Positions 10,471-22,832 of a stretch of 64,000 nucleotides of DNA are shown here, in pieces. A model generated the notes under the pieces. That model did no database searches and was not told where the DNA came from. It saw only the letters and a program-made list of their open reading frames with translations. Position 1 is the stretch's first letter. Each line of letters begins with the position of its first letter. A program made the position numbers and the translations under genes. This DNA is from Tausonia pullulans (taxonomy: Eukaryota; Basidiomycota; Tremellomycetes; Cystofilobasidiales; Mrakiaceae), in the NCBI GenBank assembly GCA_951802195.1, contig OX637627.1, positions 868,001-932,000 on the forward strand, read 5' to 3'.

Positions 10471-13345
10471 TCACACCAGGCCCTTGAGGTACGTCATAAG
10501 CCCCTCGAGGATCACCCGCTGGCTCTCCGCCGCCGGATCCCCGTCCTCGCTCGAACTGCCAACATTGTCGTGCTGCTCCTGAAGAACGTCGACGATCTCC
10601 TGGAGCGTCTGATCCTTTCGGCTCAGGAGGAGTGTTGCTTGGTCCTTGGCCTGGAAAAGGGCATGTTGCGTCAGCAAGAAGAAGGGGAGTGGAGAAAGAT
10701 AAAAGGGGCAACACACTCCATCGTCCTCCATAATGAGCCATGCGAGGATAAAGTCAATTGTTTGGAGGGTGAAGAGACCACTCTCGAGCCTGCGGAGGTA
10801 GAACATCTCGAGTTCATCCTCATCGAGCTCGTCACCCATGGCCTAGCAAGCAGAAACAAATGTCAGTTCCACGAGAATCCAGCGAACGAGTCCACGCAGA
10901 AACACGAACCTTCTTCTCTTCAGCGATCTCCCGCTCAACAACGCCCAACCTCGTCTCCGCCTCCTCGCGGAGTTCCAGCAGCCGGTCGATCTTGGAGTAC
11001 GAGTCCTCGACGAACTTGGCGAGCAGTCGAAGTCGGGGTTGCGAGTCCGAAGGCAGATTAGTGAAGAGGGAGACGAGAAGGCCGAGGACGTGCTCCGTGT
11101 CCTCAGCGGAGGAAGTCCGGGTTTTTTTGGAGTTCTGTAGGAGAGGAGAGAGAGATCAGCTGACGGACGAGGAAGAAAGGAGTTAAATGGAGGTTGTGGC
11201 AAACCTTGCCCATCTGGAGGGGAAAACAAGGCAACGTCAGCCAGGAGAACCCATATCAAAGCAATCAACGACAGCACTCACAAAAGTCGTGAACAGCGAC
11301 TTGAGACCCAGCGCCTCAACAAATCGCTCGCAGTTGTCGCTTCCCTCAGGCCCGCTGAGCGCGTGATCGAGGACCTTGAGACTCCTCGACCGGGCCATTT
11401 TCTTCTCGCGGAGGCAGATGACCATGAGTTCGACGCCCTCGCTCTCGAGGAAGAGTTGCTTCAATTCGGGTTCAGCGAGCGCAGAACACAGCGCGTTGAA
11501 GCAATTCTCCATAAACTCTTCCTCCTCGCCGTCGGCGGGGTCATGCTTGCGATATTGCTGGAGGGACGGGCGGGATCAGGGAGACAATTAAAGGGAAAGA
11601 GGACCGCGAATGATGTTTGACGCACAGCAAGGACCTTGAGAAGGACATCGATACCCCCAAGCTTGCCGAACGCGAGACGATTCGGCCGGGACTGCTGAAG
11701 GAGAATGGCGAGGATCTAAAAAAGACGGCGGGGAGGTCAGTCATTTCATTTCTGTCTCATATTGACAATGAGTGAACGAACCTCGCTTGCATACTGCTTG
11801 TTCGAGTCGTACTCTTTCACCTCAATTCGCTCGAGGAGCCACTTGAGTGTCGTCGTGCTCTCAACCAGCACCTCGGCGAGATCCGGGTTGACCGACATAA
11901 TGTTCTCGAAGATGCCTAGTAGATCAGCAATCAGCGTCGCGTCTTTGTAAACACTCGACAGTGAGGGAACGCACCGAGCGTCTGGAAGACACCTTGACGA
12001 TCGGCCTCCTCCTTCTCATCAAGTCGGCTCAGGTTGGCCACCAGTAGCTCAAAGATATTGAGTTCCATCAGCGCACCAACCAAGCCACCCAGCGCGCCCT
12101 GATTCTCCTCGCCCTCCTCTCCAGCCTCGACGTCCTCCTCCGTGACCTCGACGAGCAACTGGACAACGTCGAGGGCGATGTCCGTGTTCTCGTGAGAGAG
12201 GAGCTCCGCGAGTAGCCGGACGGTCCCCTGCTTCACCATCTCGGGATAGAAGAGAGCTGGGTTCTGCGGGAGCAAAGAAGTGAGGTTGTGAAGCGCGCCA
12301 TCGAGGTTGGACTCCGAGTCGATGAACCTGGGAAGTCAAACGCCGATGTGTCAGGCAGGCAAGCATAGGAGAATGAGCGGTCCAACACACTTCTCGGGCT
12401 CGTCCGGGAACTTGACGCGCATCTCCTGGTTCTTCTTGACGGCGCGCTCGAACTGAATGAGTTGCCGTCGGAGGGCGGGGAGTTTGATACCGCCTTCGCC
12501 CTGGCCGTCCTCGCCGGCCTGGTCGAACCTGGTGAGACGGGGCCCGTCAGCAATGGGATGATGAGGAAGGACGACGACGGACTACACACATGTCGAGGAT
12601 GATCTTCTGGTCTTCGTTGAGGCCGCCTCCGAACATCCGTCCCTCCTCGTCCTCGTCGACGAAATAGTCCGCGTCGCCTCCGGCTGAGGAAGATCGTCTT
12701 GAGATCAGCTCGCCGCCAGACAAGAGAATAGACTCGAGGATAATGAACGCGACGCGAGCATTCGTCATGGCCTATCGCAGCAACTCGGCACTTGACCGGA
12801 TATATCCAGTCTGAACGATGGCACAACGTCCCAAGCAACGTTGCTCGGTCGAGACTGAGAGAGTGCCCTCGTCCAAGAGCCGCAACGCGTGACGCGTCCA
12901 GGTCGGACCCACGCGCGAAAGCGTTCTTCGAAGCCTCATATTTACTCGGCGACGGCCTCGGCCCGCCATGAGAGGGCTAATGGAAGAGACTACTCACGGG
13001 CAAAGTCATAAGGGTCCTCCCGCTCCATCCTCTCCTCCTCCTCCTCGTCGCGAATGACGGCTCGGCGCTTGCCGTTCGAGGGACCCATATCCGGCTCAGG
13101 CTCGGACGGCTTGAACTTCTTCAGCTCCTCTGTGGCGAAGCTGGGCGCGATCAGCTTCTACAGCTGGCTTAGATAAGCAAATAAAGAGAAGAACGGCGGC
13201 CGCACCAGCTGAGGGCAAGTCGCTGAACTTGCGCTTGGCCGATGACGCTGGGAGCGCGGGCACCTGGAGGCGAAACCTGTCAATAGGGCATATGAGTCAA
13301 CCGGAGGAGAAGCCGACAGACCTTGAACATCTTGGAGACATCCAT
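10471..13345 (-). CDS. CTNNBL1: Beta-catenin-like protein 1 (CTNNBL1), spliceosome-associated
   Basis: Armadillo-type protein that in animals binds the Prp19/CDC5L complex in the nucleus; absent from S. cerevisiae. The start MDVSKMFKVP is at 13345 and the stop at 10471. The N-terminus is acidic and basic by turns with a nuclear-signal-like GKRRAV. Conserved blocks then follow the human order: ILDMFDQAGED, ERAVKKNQEMRVKFPDEPEKF, HENTDIALDVVQLLVEVT, EILAILLQQSRPNRLAFGKL, GIDVLLKVLAQYRKHDPADG, MENCFNALCSAL, LREKKMARSRSLKVLDHAL, GPEGSDNCERFVEALGL, DELEMFYLRRLESGLFTLQ and a C-terminal helical end. Length and order are full; no break is seen. It shares a 183 bp divergent promoter with RBM42, also a splicing-linked protein. 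Confidence 0.95.
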
Positions 13346-13528
13346 GGTAGGTTAGCTGTTGGAGTGATAGGCTGTAGAGAGGGGTGGTGATGATGGTCGT
13401 CGAGGGACTCTGTCCAAGGCAGGCAGACGAACCTCGGAGGAAGTCTGCCGCCTCAGCCTGCTCCAGATGAACTGCCCGTCGACCACCACCAACACCGCGA
13501 CTCGCTCCGTCTCCACTCAGTCCTCATC
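13346..13528. promoter_or_regulatory. Shared divergent promoter, CTNNBL1/RBM42
   Basis: 183 bp between start codons of two splicing-associated genes. It includes GGAAGTCTGCCGCC and CCACCACCAACACC stretches but no motif I can name. Confidence 0.6.
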
Positions 13529-14861
13529 ATGGACACATCCACCTACGACGCCCAGGCGTGGCAGGCTGTAAGTGACTTTCATGACATCGGCTCAATCTCC
13601 CACGGACTCCTCCAGCCCTGCAACCTCTCCCTCCATGTTCCTTGGTACGCGTCCATCCGATCTAGAAGTGACGCCCATCATCTCCTCCTCCTCTTTCTTA
13701 CATACAGTACTACGAGTCCCAAGGCTACGACTCCGCCACCGCCCTCTCCTACGCGACCTACGCCTTCCAATCCGCCCAAGCCTCTGCGGCCTACAGCGCC
13801 TCCACCTCCGCCTACCCAGCCACGTCTTCCGCCACCCTACCAGCGACCGCCGTCCAGGTTAACCCATGGGATGAGGACGCCCTCCAGCAGCAGCAGAGCG
13901 TCTACAGTGGGGCTGGGGCAGGAGGAGTGGGTGTGGGAGCGCAGGAGGAGCCGGAGGGGGGGAAGGTGAAGGGCAAGCGGACGACAGTCATCAGGAAGGG
14001 TGGAGGAAAGATGTGGGACGAGTGAGCATTGTTTCTATCTCTTGGGAAGGGGCGTTGTACAGGTGCAGCAGATGGACCGAGAGGGCAGAGTCGGGGTGGA
14101 GGCCCGTGGACGCGTCGAAGCAACAGACGCGCGCGGATCTGCCCGTCTCCGTGAGTAGGCATCATCGTTGATCTCTTCCTAGGATCAACGATGGCCTTCA
14201 TCCCCTCTGGACGTAATCCTGTCCTTCTGCGACCCCGCCCGCTTTGTTCGGACAACTGGAGTCTGGACACAATCTGACCCCTCTTCTTCCTCTATTCCCT
14301 CCAGCCCGACCCTCACCGAGTGGGACCCTAAGTGGTTTCGGCTATTCGTATCGGATGTTTCGAACGACTGCACAGAGAAGGTCCTCACCGAGGCTTTCGA
14401 GAAGTACAAATCGTTCAAAAAGGCAAAGGTCGTCAAGGATCGGCTCTCAAACAAGGTGAGCACGAAAAGCGCGCTCTCCGTCATCGCACTTATTTAAGCT
14501 TGCGTCTTGCATCCACGCTCGCCCCTCTGTCGTTTCGCATGTGCTGACTGTTCTCCCTTCCATTCCCGCAGTCCAAATATGCCTTCCTCGCCTTTGCAGA
14601 CCCGGAAGGTCTGTCTCCTCTCCATCAATAACCTTTCCACTCCCCCATTTATCTTTCCCGCTCCCTCCCTCTACAGATTTCCTCCTCGCCTGGAAACAAA
14701 TGGACGGCAAATACGTCGGTAACCGGCCGATTCGTCTCTCCAAGGCGACGACGAACGTCCGGGCCGTAGACATTGGTAACCGCAAGGCCAAGATGTTCGA
14801 CAAGGCCAAGGCGAAGGGCGCGGGCGGGATTGGTCTTGCGGACAGGGGAAGGGTGCTCTGA
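13529..14861 (+). CDS. RBM42: RBM42-like RNA-binding protein, single C-terminal RRM
   Basis: Nuclear RNA-binding protein; the animal homologue associates with the tri-snRNP. Exon 1 encodes MDTSTYDAQAWQA and the next YYESQGYDSATALSYATYAF followed by an Ala/Ser-rich linker. A basic patch (KVKGKRTTVIRKGGGKMW) leads into the RRM: RLFVSDVSNDCTEKVLTEAF (RNP2-like), KSFKKAKVVKDR, then SKYAFLAFADPEDFLLAWKQ (RNP1-like, with Tyr and Phe in place) and MDGKYVGNRPIRLSK. The RRM is split by introns near 14456 and 14610. The end KAKGAGGIGLADRGRVL stops at 14859-14861. The FRLFVSD...KYPSF/KSF...NRPIRL pattern is specific for RBM42 rather than generic RRMs. The N-terminus is shorter than in animals. Confidence 0.88.
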
Positions 14862-15253
14862 GGAGGGACTGGTGGTGATGCTGTTGTGAACGTGTGCGAT
14901 GAGACTTTGTTTGTATACTTTTTTGCTTCCGATCGCTGTATCTCGAGAGGAACGACGCTGTCTCAAAGGGTGAGGGGGACAGCACAGCAACTTTATGGCA
15001 CACACCGATGCCACTCCAGAGTCATCCTCCCTTTGGGCTCAATTTCCCATTGCCTTCAGGTCGAGAAAAGGTTTCGCTCATTCTTCAGGCTACACAGGCA
15101 AATCGCTCATTCACATTTCCAGATTGATCTGGCTTCCAAACCGCGCGTACCTGTTTCGCATCGACCGTGTCGCGTCGCCCGCCGCATTGAGTCCGTCAGT
15201 CTCTGTCTCTCTCCTTCATTGTCCCTCTTCTCTATCTTCTAGAACGCTAGAAC
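14862..15253. other. Convergent 3' spacer RBM42/GIM3
   Basis: 392 bp between two stop codons. It holds 3' UTRs only; pyrimidine-rich towards 15200-15240. No further feature seen. Confidence 0.6.
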
Positions 15254-15924
15254 TCACAAGTGGACCTTGAGCTCGCTCATCCCCTCAATACACTCCTGCT
15301 TCTTGTCCTCGAGCTCCGAGATGAGCGCGTCTATCCGCTCCGTGTCGTGCTCGAGGCGCTTCTGGGCCGCGGGGACAGTGAGGTGGAAGAAGGACTCGCC
15401 CATCTTGTACCTGCGGGCATGAGATTGATGTAAGGACGGGAAGGGACGGAGTGGGAGAATCGGGGGAGTGGGAGGGGGGAACCAGGTACGAACGGCACAG
15501 ATTCGTCCTCGTCCGCAAGCTCAAGTTCCATTGTGAGATCTTCAAGCTGCTCTTTCTCCTCCTGAAGAAAGGGACACATGGCAAGCAAGCCATATGCCGA
15601 GCTGTCAGCAAAAGGGCGAGGAGAAGGCACGAAAGTCGGGCGAGGCGATCGAACCTTTCGCTTAGCGAGCTCGTCCTCGACGTCCGCCAACCGGTTGTTG
15701 AGCTTAGAGAAGGTGTTGATCCGAGACTGGTCCTCTGTTCAATTGCGTCTTGAACGTGTCAGGTGCGCGGTCGAGGGCAGAGACAGACGCGGGTGACGCA
15801 CCCCAGGTGACCTCGACGGCCTCTTCGGGCTCCTGCTCGGGCTTAAGCTGTGGGAAAGAACGCGATGAATGGAGTTTCTAGATCATAGTTAAAAAGTGAG
15901 TGGACACACGACTTTGGGGGGCAT
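15254..15924 (-). CDS. GIM3: Prefoldin subunit 4
   Basis: Beta-type subunit of the cytosolic prefoldin hexamer that hands actin and tubulin to the CCT chaperonin. Exon 1 is only MPPKV, from the ATG at 15922-15924; it joins LKPEQEPEEAVEVTWEDQ. The protein continues with SRINTFSKLNNRLADVEDELAKRK (coiled-coil arm), EEKEQLEDLTMELELADEDESVPF (hairpin region), YKMGESFFHLTV and the second coiled-coil arm ERIDALISELEDKKQECIEG ending SELKVHL at the stop 15254-15256. Coil-hairpin-coil order, EDQ.RINTFS and the acidic ELADEDE patch match PFDN4. It is about the usual family length. It diverges from SDA1. Confidence 0.92.
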
Positions 15925-16299
15925 GCTGACTGAGAAGTGGAGGGAACTGAGGGTGATGGTTGGGCGCGACGCGAAGAGGATAGGCCGAAGGGAGCGAGCG
16001 CGTCGCTCCCTTCTCGGTTGTCAAGCTGCCACAACAGAGGAGCAGGTAGACCCATCTCCGTGCGAGGACTTCCTAGAGGCTGAGATCCTCCATATTGATG
16101 GGCCCTTGTCTTTCGAATCCAAGTGAACGTGATCCCGTTGACTACGATGGACACGCGCGCGCCCTGTCGCTGCGCTCGGACCTGAGGAAGTTCTGAGGAC
16201 GGACATTCGTCTCCCTCCTGCCTCTCTCTCTCTTGCTTCAATCGACCGAACCACCACCACTTTCCCCACCCCACCCCTCCTCTTGTCTCATTCTCCATC
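15925..16299. promoter_or_regulatory. Shared divergent promoter, GIM3/SDA1
   Basis: 375 bp between the two start codons, becoming C/T-rich (CACCACCACTTTCCCC) just before the SDA1 ATG, as is common for highly expressed fungal genes. No specific site was named. Confidence 0.55.
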
Positions 16300-19200
16300 A
16301 TGGGCGGCATGGGCAGGCATACCAACCGAGGCGCGCTCCTCACGGCGAATCTCCCCCAGCTACAGAACTTGATCAAGCGTGACCCCGTCGGGTACAAGGA
16401 GGAGTTTCTCCAGCAGTGGAACCAGTGCGCTTACCTTCCTCCGCCTCGCCTTCGCTGTGGGTGCGTGCTCGGTGGCTGATCTCCTTGGATGATCTGCAGC
16501 TATGAGTCCATGCGGAGGCTCTTTGAGATGAACCCGGACGAGGAAGGCGAGCGCTTCCGGGAGGTTATTGGCTTCATTGCCCAGGTCCGTTCGCCGGCTT
16601 AGTTGTATTCGAGTTCTGTTGTTCCGGAACACGGGCGCAGCTCTGACGTCCTCTATACCTCCTGTGCTCGCGTACTCCAGGTCGCCCAGTGCTACCCTGC
16701 CGAGACCAAGGAGTTCCCTGGCCACCTCTCGACTCTCCTCCTCGAGCACCACGCGACGCTCTCGCCTCAGACCCGGCAGTCGATCGTCCAGAACCTCGTC
16801 ATGCTCCGGAACAAGGATGTCATTCCTTCCATCGAGTGCGTCCGCGTTGCAGTTGTGGTGCACAAGAGTCTGCGGGCGTCTAAGCAAGTGGCCGGCGCTG
16901 ACCGACCGTGGACAACCCCCCTCTCCCTTACAACAGGCTCCTCCGCACGCTCTTCCCTCTCCTCCCGATCCTTACCTCGTCCACGCTCCGCTCTTCGATC
17001 CGCAAGACGATCCTGACGGACATCCGGACGGCCAACGCCAAGTCGAAGAACCACAAGCTCAACCGGATGGTCCAGGCCCTCCTCTTCGGCATGGTTGAAC
17101 GCGGTATGGGCGGGGACGTTGAGGGAAGCCGCGTTAAGGGGAAGGGCAAGGACCGGCTCCTTGCGGAAAAGAAGAGCGGTGGAGAGGCCATGTGGGCGGT
17201 TGTGCTCGTCAAGGAGCTTTGGAAGAAGGGTGTCTGGTGAGTTAGCGCTCTCGGTCGGTGGCGACACAGACATCGGGAGACTGAACACTTGCTCTCTCGC
17301 TTGCAGGAACGACCCCAAGACGGTCGCCATCGTCGCACTTGCGTGCAACCACCCAAACACCAAGGTCCAGTCGGCCGCCATCCATTTCTTCCTCGGCAGC
17401 GAGAACGAGGGCGAGGATTCGTCGGACGAGGAGGAGGAGGTGTGTCCGAAGCGTTGTGCGTTCCTGCCGTCGACGTCGTTGACCTTCTTTCTCTCTTCAT
17501 CAACAGGGCCCTAGCCTCAAGAAGCTTCAGCATCAGATGATCATCAACAAGAAGTCCAAGACGCGTGAGCGCCAGATGAAGGCAGCCGTCAAGACGTCGA
17601 ACCAGAAGCGCCGGGCTAAGGAGGCCTCGGAGGGCGTCACACCAAACTTCCCGGCCCTTCAGCTCCTGCACGACCCGCAGAGCTTCGGAGAGAAGCTTTA
17701 CGATGGTCTGGCGAGGCATGGTGCGTTTGTGGCTATTCACACCACACAACGATGATTCCTGACGCCGCCTCATTTATGCAGACAAGCATTATACGCTCGA
17801 CCACAAGGTCCTCATCATGCAGCTTCTCTCGCGTGTTATGGGTGCCCACAAGCTCTGCATCCTCGGCTTCTACTCTTATATCATTAAGTAAGTCGTTGAT
17901 CGGCACAGGTCGAACGAGGGAACCACTTCTCACTGTCTTGTCCCCCTCTCAAAGGTACCTCGCCCACTACCAGCTTCAAGTCACCCTCATCCTCGTCTCG
18001 CTTGCCCAATCGGTCCACGAGCTCACTCCTCCAGACGTCCTCACTCCTGTCATTCGCAAGCTCGCACAAGAGTTCGTCCACCCCGGAGTCGGCTCGGAGG
18101 TCGTTGCCGCTGGAATCAACGCGATTCGCGAGGTCTGCCGTCGGCAGCCTTGGTGCATGGAGGAGGATCTCCTCGGAGATCTCATTGAGTACCGCAAGTC
18201 CAAGGACAAGGGCGTCGTCACGGCCTCGAGGGGTCTTCTTCAGCTCTTCAGGGAGGTCAACCCGGGACTGCTCAAGAGGCGTGAGAGGGGAAAAGCGGCG
18301 ACCATGGGGCTCACGACGGACCAGGTTCCCGAGTTCGGTCACACGAGGTCCAACCCGGACGGCATCGACGGTCTCAACTTGCTCGAGGCGCATCTTGCCA
18401 AGCAGGAGGAGGGCGATGGCGAAGACGAAGGCGACGAGAACGACGGCGGGTGGTCCGACTGGGAGGCCGAGTCGGAGGAGGAGGATTCGGACGAGGAGGG
18501 TTGGCAGAACGTCTCGTCGGACTCAGAGAACGAGGTCGACATCTCGGACTCCGACGACGACGACGAGGAGAAGACGCGGAGGCAGAAGAAGCGCGAGACG
18601 ATGGAGAAGCGGATCAAGACGATCCAGGAGGTAGACGAGATGGCCGATGAGGACGAGCAGGACGCCACAGATATGGCCGCCGTCAGCCAGTCCGTCGGTG
18701 GCGAGTCCACGGCGATGGCTGTGGCCGATGCTCCGGCTGCTGCGCCAATCTCGATGTCGCTTCTTGCCCAACAGAAGGTGCGTCATACGCAGTACTCTCG
18801 TGTATCCACGCCGTTCCTGGCACTCACTTATTCTTCACTATCAGATTCTCACCCCGGCCGATTTCGCCCTGATCAATTCGCTCAAGCTCGTCGCCGCGAC
18901 CGACGCCGCCAACAACGGCGGAGGCTCTGCAGCCAAGCGCAAGCTCGCCCATCTCGAAGCCGCTAAGAAGCGGCACAACACGGCCGCCCAGTCCGGTGAG
19001 GTCCAGGAGGGCTTCCTCGACATTGGCGACATCATGGGCCCGCGCAAGAAGGTCAAGGCCAACTACGAGGAGCGTATGGAGTCGATCGCCAAGGGTCGCG
19101 AGGGCCGCGACAAGTTCGGATCAAACAAGGGCAAGAAGAAGGCCGAGCAGAAGAGCTCTTCGACGAACAAGGAAAAGAAGGTGGGTCTTGTCTAACTCAG

Positions 19201-19441
19201 CACTTGCGATGGACGGAGCACTGACGCCCACACCACTATTTCCCTTCCACAGCGCAACAAGCCCATCATGATGGCCGTTCACTCGCGCGGCGTCGTCATG
19301 AAGAAGAAGCAGTCGCTCCGCGAGAAGCAGCAGAACCTTCGCAAGCGTAGGTCCTCGACTCACTCTTACTACCTCGTTGTCGACCACGCTGACGCCTTGC
19401 CCTTTTTTTCAGACATCGAGCATGCGAAGAAGCAGTACTAG
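16300..19441 (+). CDS. SDA1: SDA1, 60S ribosome-biogenesis and export factor
   Basis: Nuclear protein needed for late 60S pre-ribosome maturation and export, and for G1 progression in yeast. The start [20 protein letters not shown] is at 16300 and the stop TAG at 19439-19441. Conserved blocks: [92 protein letters not shown], then an acidic patch, [33 protein letters not shown], a helical repeat region ([20 protein letters not shown]), a long Asp/Glu/Ser-rich region (18420-18570) and the basic C-terminus [21 protein letters not shown]. This is full length. About nine introns, typically 50-90 nt. Confidence 0.96.
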
Positions 19442-19736
19442 TAGACCTGTTTCGTCCTTTCTCTTTCTCCTGTCTTTTCTCGTCGTCGGGTTTTACGTAT
19501 CACGCCGTACGGCCATCGCATGCTCTCTTTGGAAGCCCCACCGACGAGACTGTCAGCAGAAAATCATCGACCAGCTGTCTTTCAGTGTGTTTTATGTTCT
19601 TCTGAGAAGCCTGCGGCATGAAAAATGAGCCCCCACAATGTCGGTCCTCCCTGAAAACACAAAAACACGCGCATCACCTTCATATTCAAACGAGGGCGGG
19701 CCGGGGACGGGAATTCAAGATGGGGTCCAAAACTTC
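19442..19736. other. SDA1 3' flank
   Basis: 295 bp with no gene. A C/T-rich stretch directly follows the SDA1 stop, and it runs up to the tRNA-Glu 3' end. A GAAATTTG-free, A-rich patch near 19650 is the only texture noted. Confidence 0.5.
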
Positions 19737-19808
19737 TTCCCTTGCCGGGAGTCGAACCCGGGCCTTGACGGTGAGAGCGTCATATCATAGCCGTTAGACA
19801 ACAAAGGA
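19737..19808 (-). tRNA. tRNA-Glu (CTC)
   Basis: Reads on the minus strand. The acceptor TCCTTTG pairs with CAAGGGA (one T-G wobble) and an A is the discriminator. The anticodon stem TGACG/CGTCA is perfect and encloses the loop CTCTCAC, so the anticodon is CTC. The T arm is CCGGG TTCGACT CCCGG, and a B-box GGTTCGACTCC is present. No intron. The D arm (TGTCTAACGGCTATGATA) is the Glu type. A dispersed repeat starts 83 bp upstream of its 5' end. Confidence 0.95.
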
Positions 19809-19891
19809 AATTCGATTGAAAATCAATTTATGATGGACATCGTTCACACAGAAGACTTATATAGCCCGAAAAATAAATGTGCCGCCCCCCA

Positions 19892-20109
19892 CCATCTCTC
19901 ATAGGGTTACCTCGTTCTCTACGTATAACTCATGACTTAAATACAAAAAAAAACCACAAGTACTATAACACAAGAAATCAAGAAACAGTCCGAAGACTGC
20001 AACCAGAGATCTCCGTAAGTATGGCAATTTGGGTCGTATTCTCGCTGATTTACCGCCTCCGTTCTTCTCTAACCCAGTGGACCTGCCACGTCCTCTTCGA
20101 CCAGACCAG
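19892..20109 (+). repeat. Dispersed repeat, copy A, upstream of tRNA-Glu
   Basis: Two blocks shared with copy B at 52023-52235. Block 1 (19892-19949) matches 53 of 58 bases by eye and contains ACGTATAACTCATGACT. Block 2 (20041-20109, TTTACCGCCTC...CCTCTTC) matches at roughly three quarters of positions. The spacing between blocks is 91 bp here and 87 bp in copy B, which supports common descent of the whole unit. The class is unknown. No coding domain is seen within it. Confidence 0.8.
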
Positions 20110-22832
20110 CCCCGACTCGCATCTGGGGTCGCCTCCTCAGCACGACTCGAAACCAGCTAAATGACTTAATGGTTGATACTGTCCTCCGCAGGCCCGGAAA
20201 ACTCTCGGCGCCTAGCCCGAAGGCCACTTTCGGCTGGGTAGACAGCCCTCTTTGTCTTCCCACTCACCGGCCCTCAGCCCTCCTGGTGCTACCGCCTCAT
20301 TCAAGAGCTGCAACACGCTAGAGGAATGCGACTGAAGTAGTGAATGGGGCACAGGCTCGCTTCGAGATCGTGGGCAGGTTTGTCGGGTCCAAGTGATATT
20401 TAGGATGATGTACACTAAAGACTGCGATGAACTAAGCGTATCATGGTCAAGGAGTGATAACAGCGGGGGGATGAGAAGGAGGAGAAACCAAGAGGGTGTG
20501 ACATGATGGGTCAAGAGGGGGAAGGACGAGGAAGTGATGAGCGTGTGACAGATGATGAATGAGAAGAGAATGAAGGATAACGAAGTAAGAAGCGTGGGGC
20601 GATGTTGTGGGAGAAGTAACGAAGAAGAGATAATGACGAGCAAGCAATAACAGCTCCTCGGGCGAGCCGCGCAGATCATCCGAAGCACGACGAGTGAAAG
20701 GACGAGGTCCGAAGCGCAGGAGCGCAGGCGTGGAAGTGGCCAGGCGCAGAGCCGGGGTGGCGAGCCCATGAGACCCTGACACTAGTGCACTTGCCTGGAC
20801 GCCTGGGACAAGAAGCTCTACCTCGACGCTAGGTATTGGACGTGCGGCTCCGGAGAGGATCAAACTACTCCATCAACATCTATCTCCTTTCCACTAGTAT
20901 AGACCTCTTCGTGCCTCCGTACGCGGCATGCGCCCGCCTCGACATCCTCGGCAATTCCGCCCGACGCGCCGTCGCACGGCTGGCCAAGTACCCCCCTCAT
21001 CATCCCGGATGACACACTCAAGCCGCACAACGAGAGCACACGTTGCGTGTTGTGACTTGTTGCTCCGGACTGAGTCATTCTTCATCAATTTGACGAGTCC
21101 TGTCCTGTCCTGCGCGCCAGCTGGACCGCTCCTGCAGCATTTGTCTCTCCCCCGCTCCCTCCCCCCCTCCTCTCCATATGCTCGTCTGTCGCGCAACAGC
21201 ACGCCTTCCCTTAACCCCCCAACCCCCCCCCCCCCCGCCCCCTCTTGTGACTTTGGTCGATGCACTTTAAGTTCGGGTTGGGTTACTTTGATGATGATAT
21301 TACAAACCCAAGCGAAGATGACTCACAATTGTTCCTCTGACCGGCCCTACCCCCTGTCATCCTCACTCCAAGGTCTACGGGATCGTGGGGATGCCCTTCT
21401 ATTTCCACCTTCTTACTGGCGGACAATGCCAGCAATCTTCCCTCCCCCCCTCCCCTTTGTTCCGTGCTTCTCGGCTTCCTCCTCTAACAAATACCAACAA
21501 TGGACAAAGAGCACAAAGCACACTTTATCACCGCTCTGTGGGCTTCCAAGGTAGCCCACATCCGGAGGGACCTGTCTGATCCGTCCTCCTCCACAAAATG
21601 ATTCGAATCGACTCTGGAAAGGAGAACAAGCCATACAGGGAAGAGTGAGGGGAAGGAACATAATGGGTGGTATGACTTGAGCTAGAGGGAAAGTTATCTG
21701 GGCCTGCGATGGTAAAAAGCACACGTCAATAAGAACAAGAAGTGGATCTCCTAGCTACAGCGTTTGAGGAGGGTGGCGTATGAGCGCTGCAAAGGGCATC
21801 ATTACTTTACGGGCCACAACATTTGGGTACCAGGGCACTAAGGATTTTTCGAAATAGTATTAGCATGTAGTCGTGTACGCAGTTAGGGGACGGCTAACAA
21901 GTTGCGCGCGAATAATCGGAGCTGGGCAGAGGGTCAATTTCCAGGAAAGAGCGGAAAACGAAACCCCACTCGCTTTCCATAAGATGGTCAGCTAACCTCT
22001 ACCCAATATTTCCCTCTCATGGGCTACACGTAAATTGCCATACAAGCAGACTTCAATCTGGTCCGAGGCTTTCGTCAGCTCATCTCATGCTCCCGGGGGA
22101 AAGTCCACGACGAGGACGCCAGTCGGTTTGGATGGTCTGCAGTCCCACTTCTACCGCGTGGATCCAGTAGCGCAGACGGGGCCCGGTATCGACATTGTGG
22201 CAGGCCCGATAAAATGCTGGCCAGTGGTTTCCTCACTTTCGTAACAACACTTGGCCTACTTGGAATGTGGAATGACGGTACGATACAGGATTCTCTGTCT
22301 AGCAGGGTCTTCGATTCGACAGGTCTTGCACATTCAAGTTGAACGTGGCAGTCGGGATGGCTTTCTCGGCACTGTCCACAGTACTCAGAGAATCGTTGAT
22401 CGAGGATGCTGCGCGAACTGCAGCTCTGCCCGGTCCGATCGCGGGTGGCACCGGTGCAGCAGACGCGACACTATGATAACTCCAGCATAAAGAAAGGGGA
22501 ACAGAACATGGATCGGATACCGCCAGATGGCCACTGGGCTCATGAGGTCTGCAAACTCCTCGAATGGGGGCGACCGACAGTCGTCGTTGGCAGGGTGTGA
22601 GGATTGGGGATCTTGCTTTTCTACTTGAAGAAGAAAGGGAGGGGAGGCGGAGGCAGGAAGCTTTGTCTAACGCCTGAGTTCGGCTAACATGAGAGGCCGT
22701 GATTCAAAATAGCACCGGCAGTGGCGATCGAAATTATGAACGATGTGCTCCAGGCTGTTTGGTTTGCTGTCGGTGCTGCAGGGCGGAGTTGGAAGCGAAG
22801 CTAGACTCTCTTTCCCCTTCCCCTCTCTCGCT

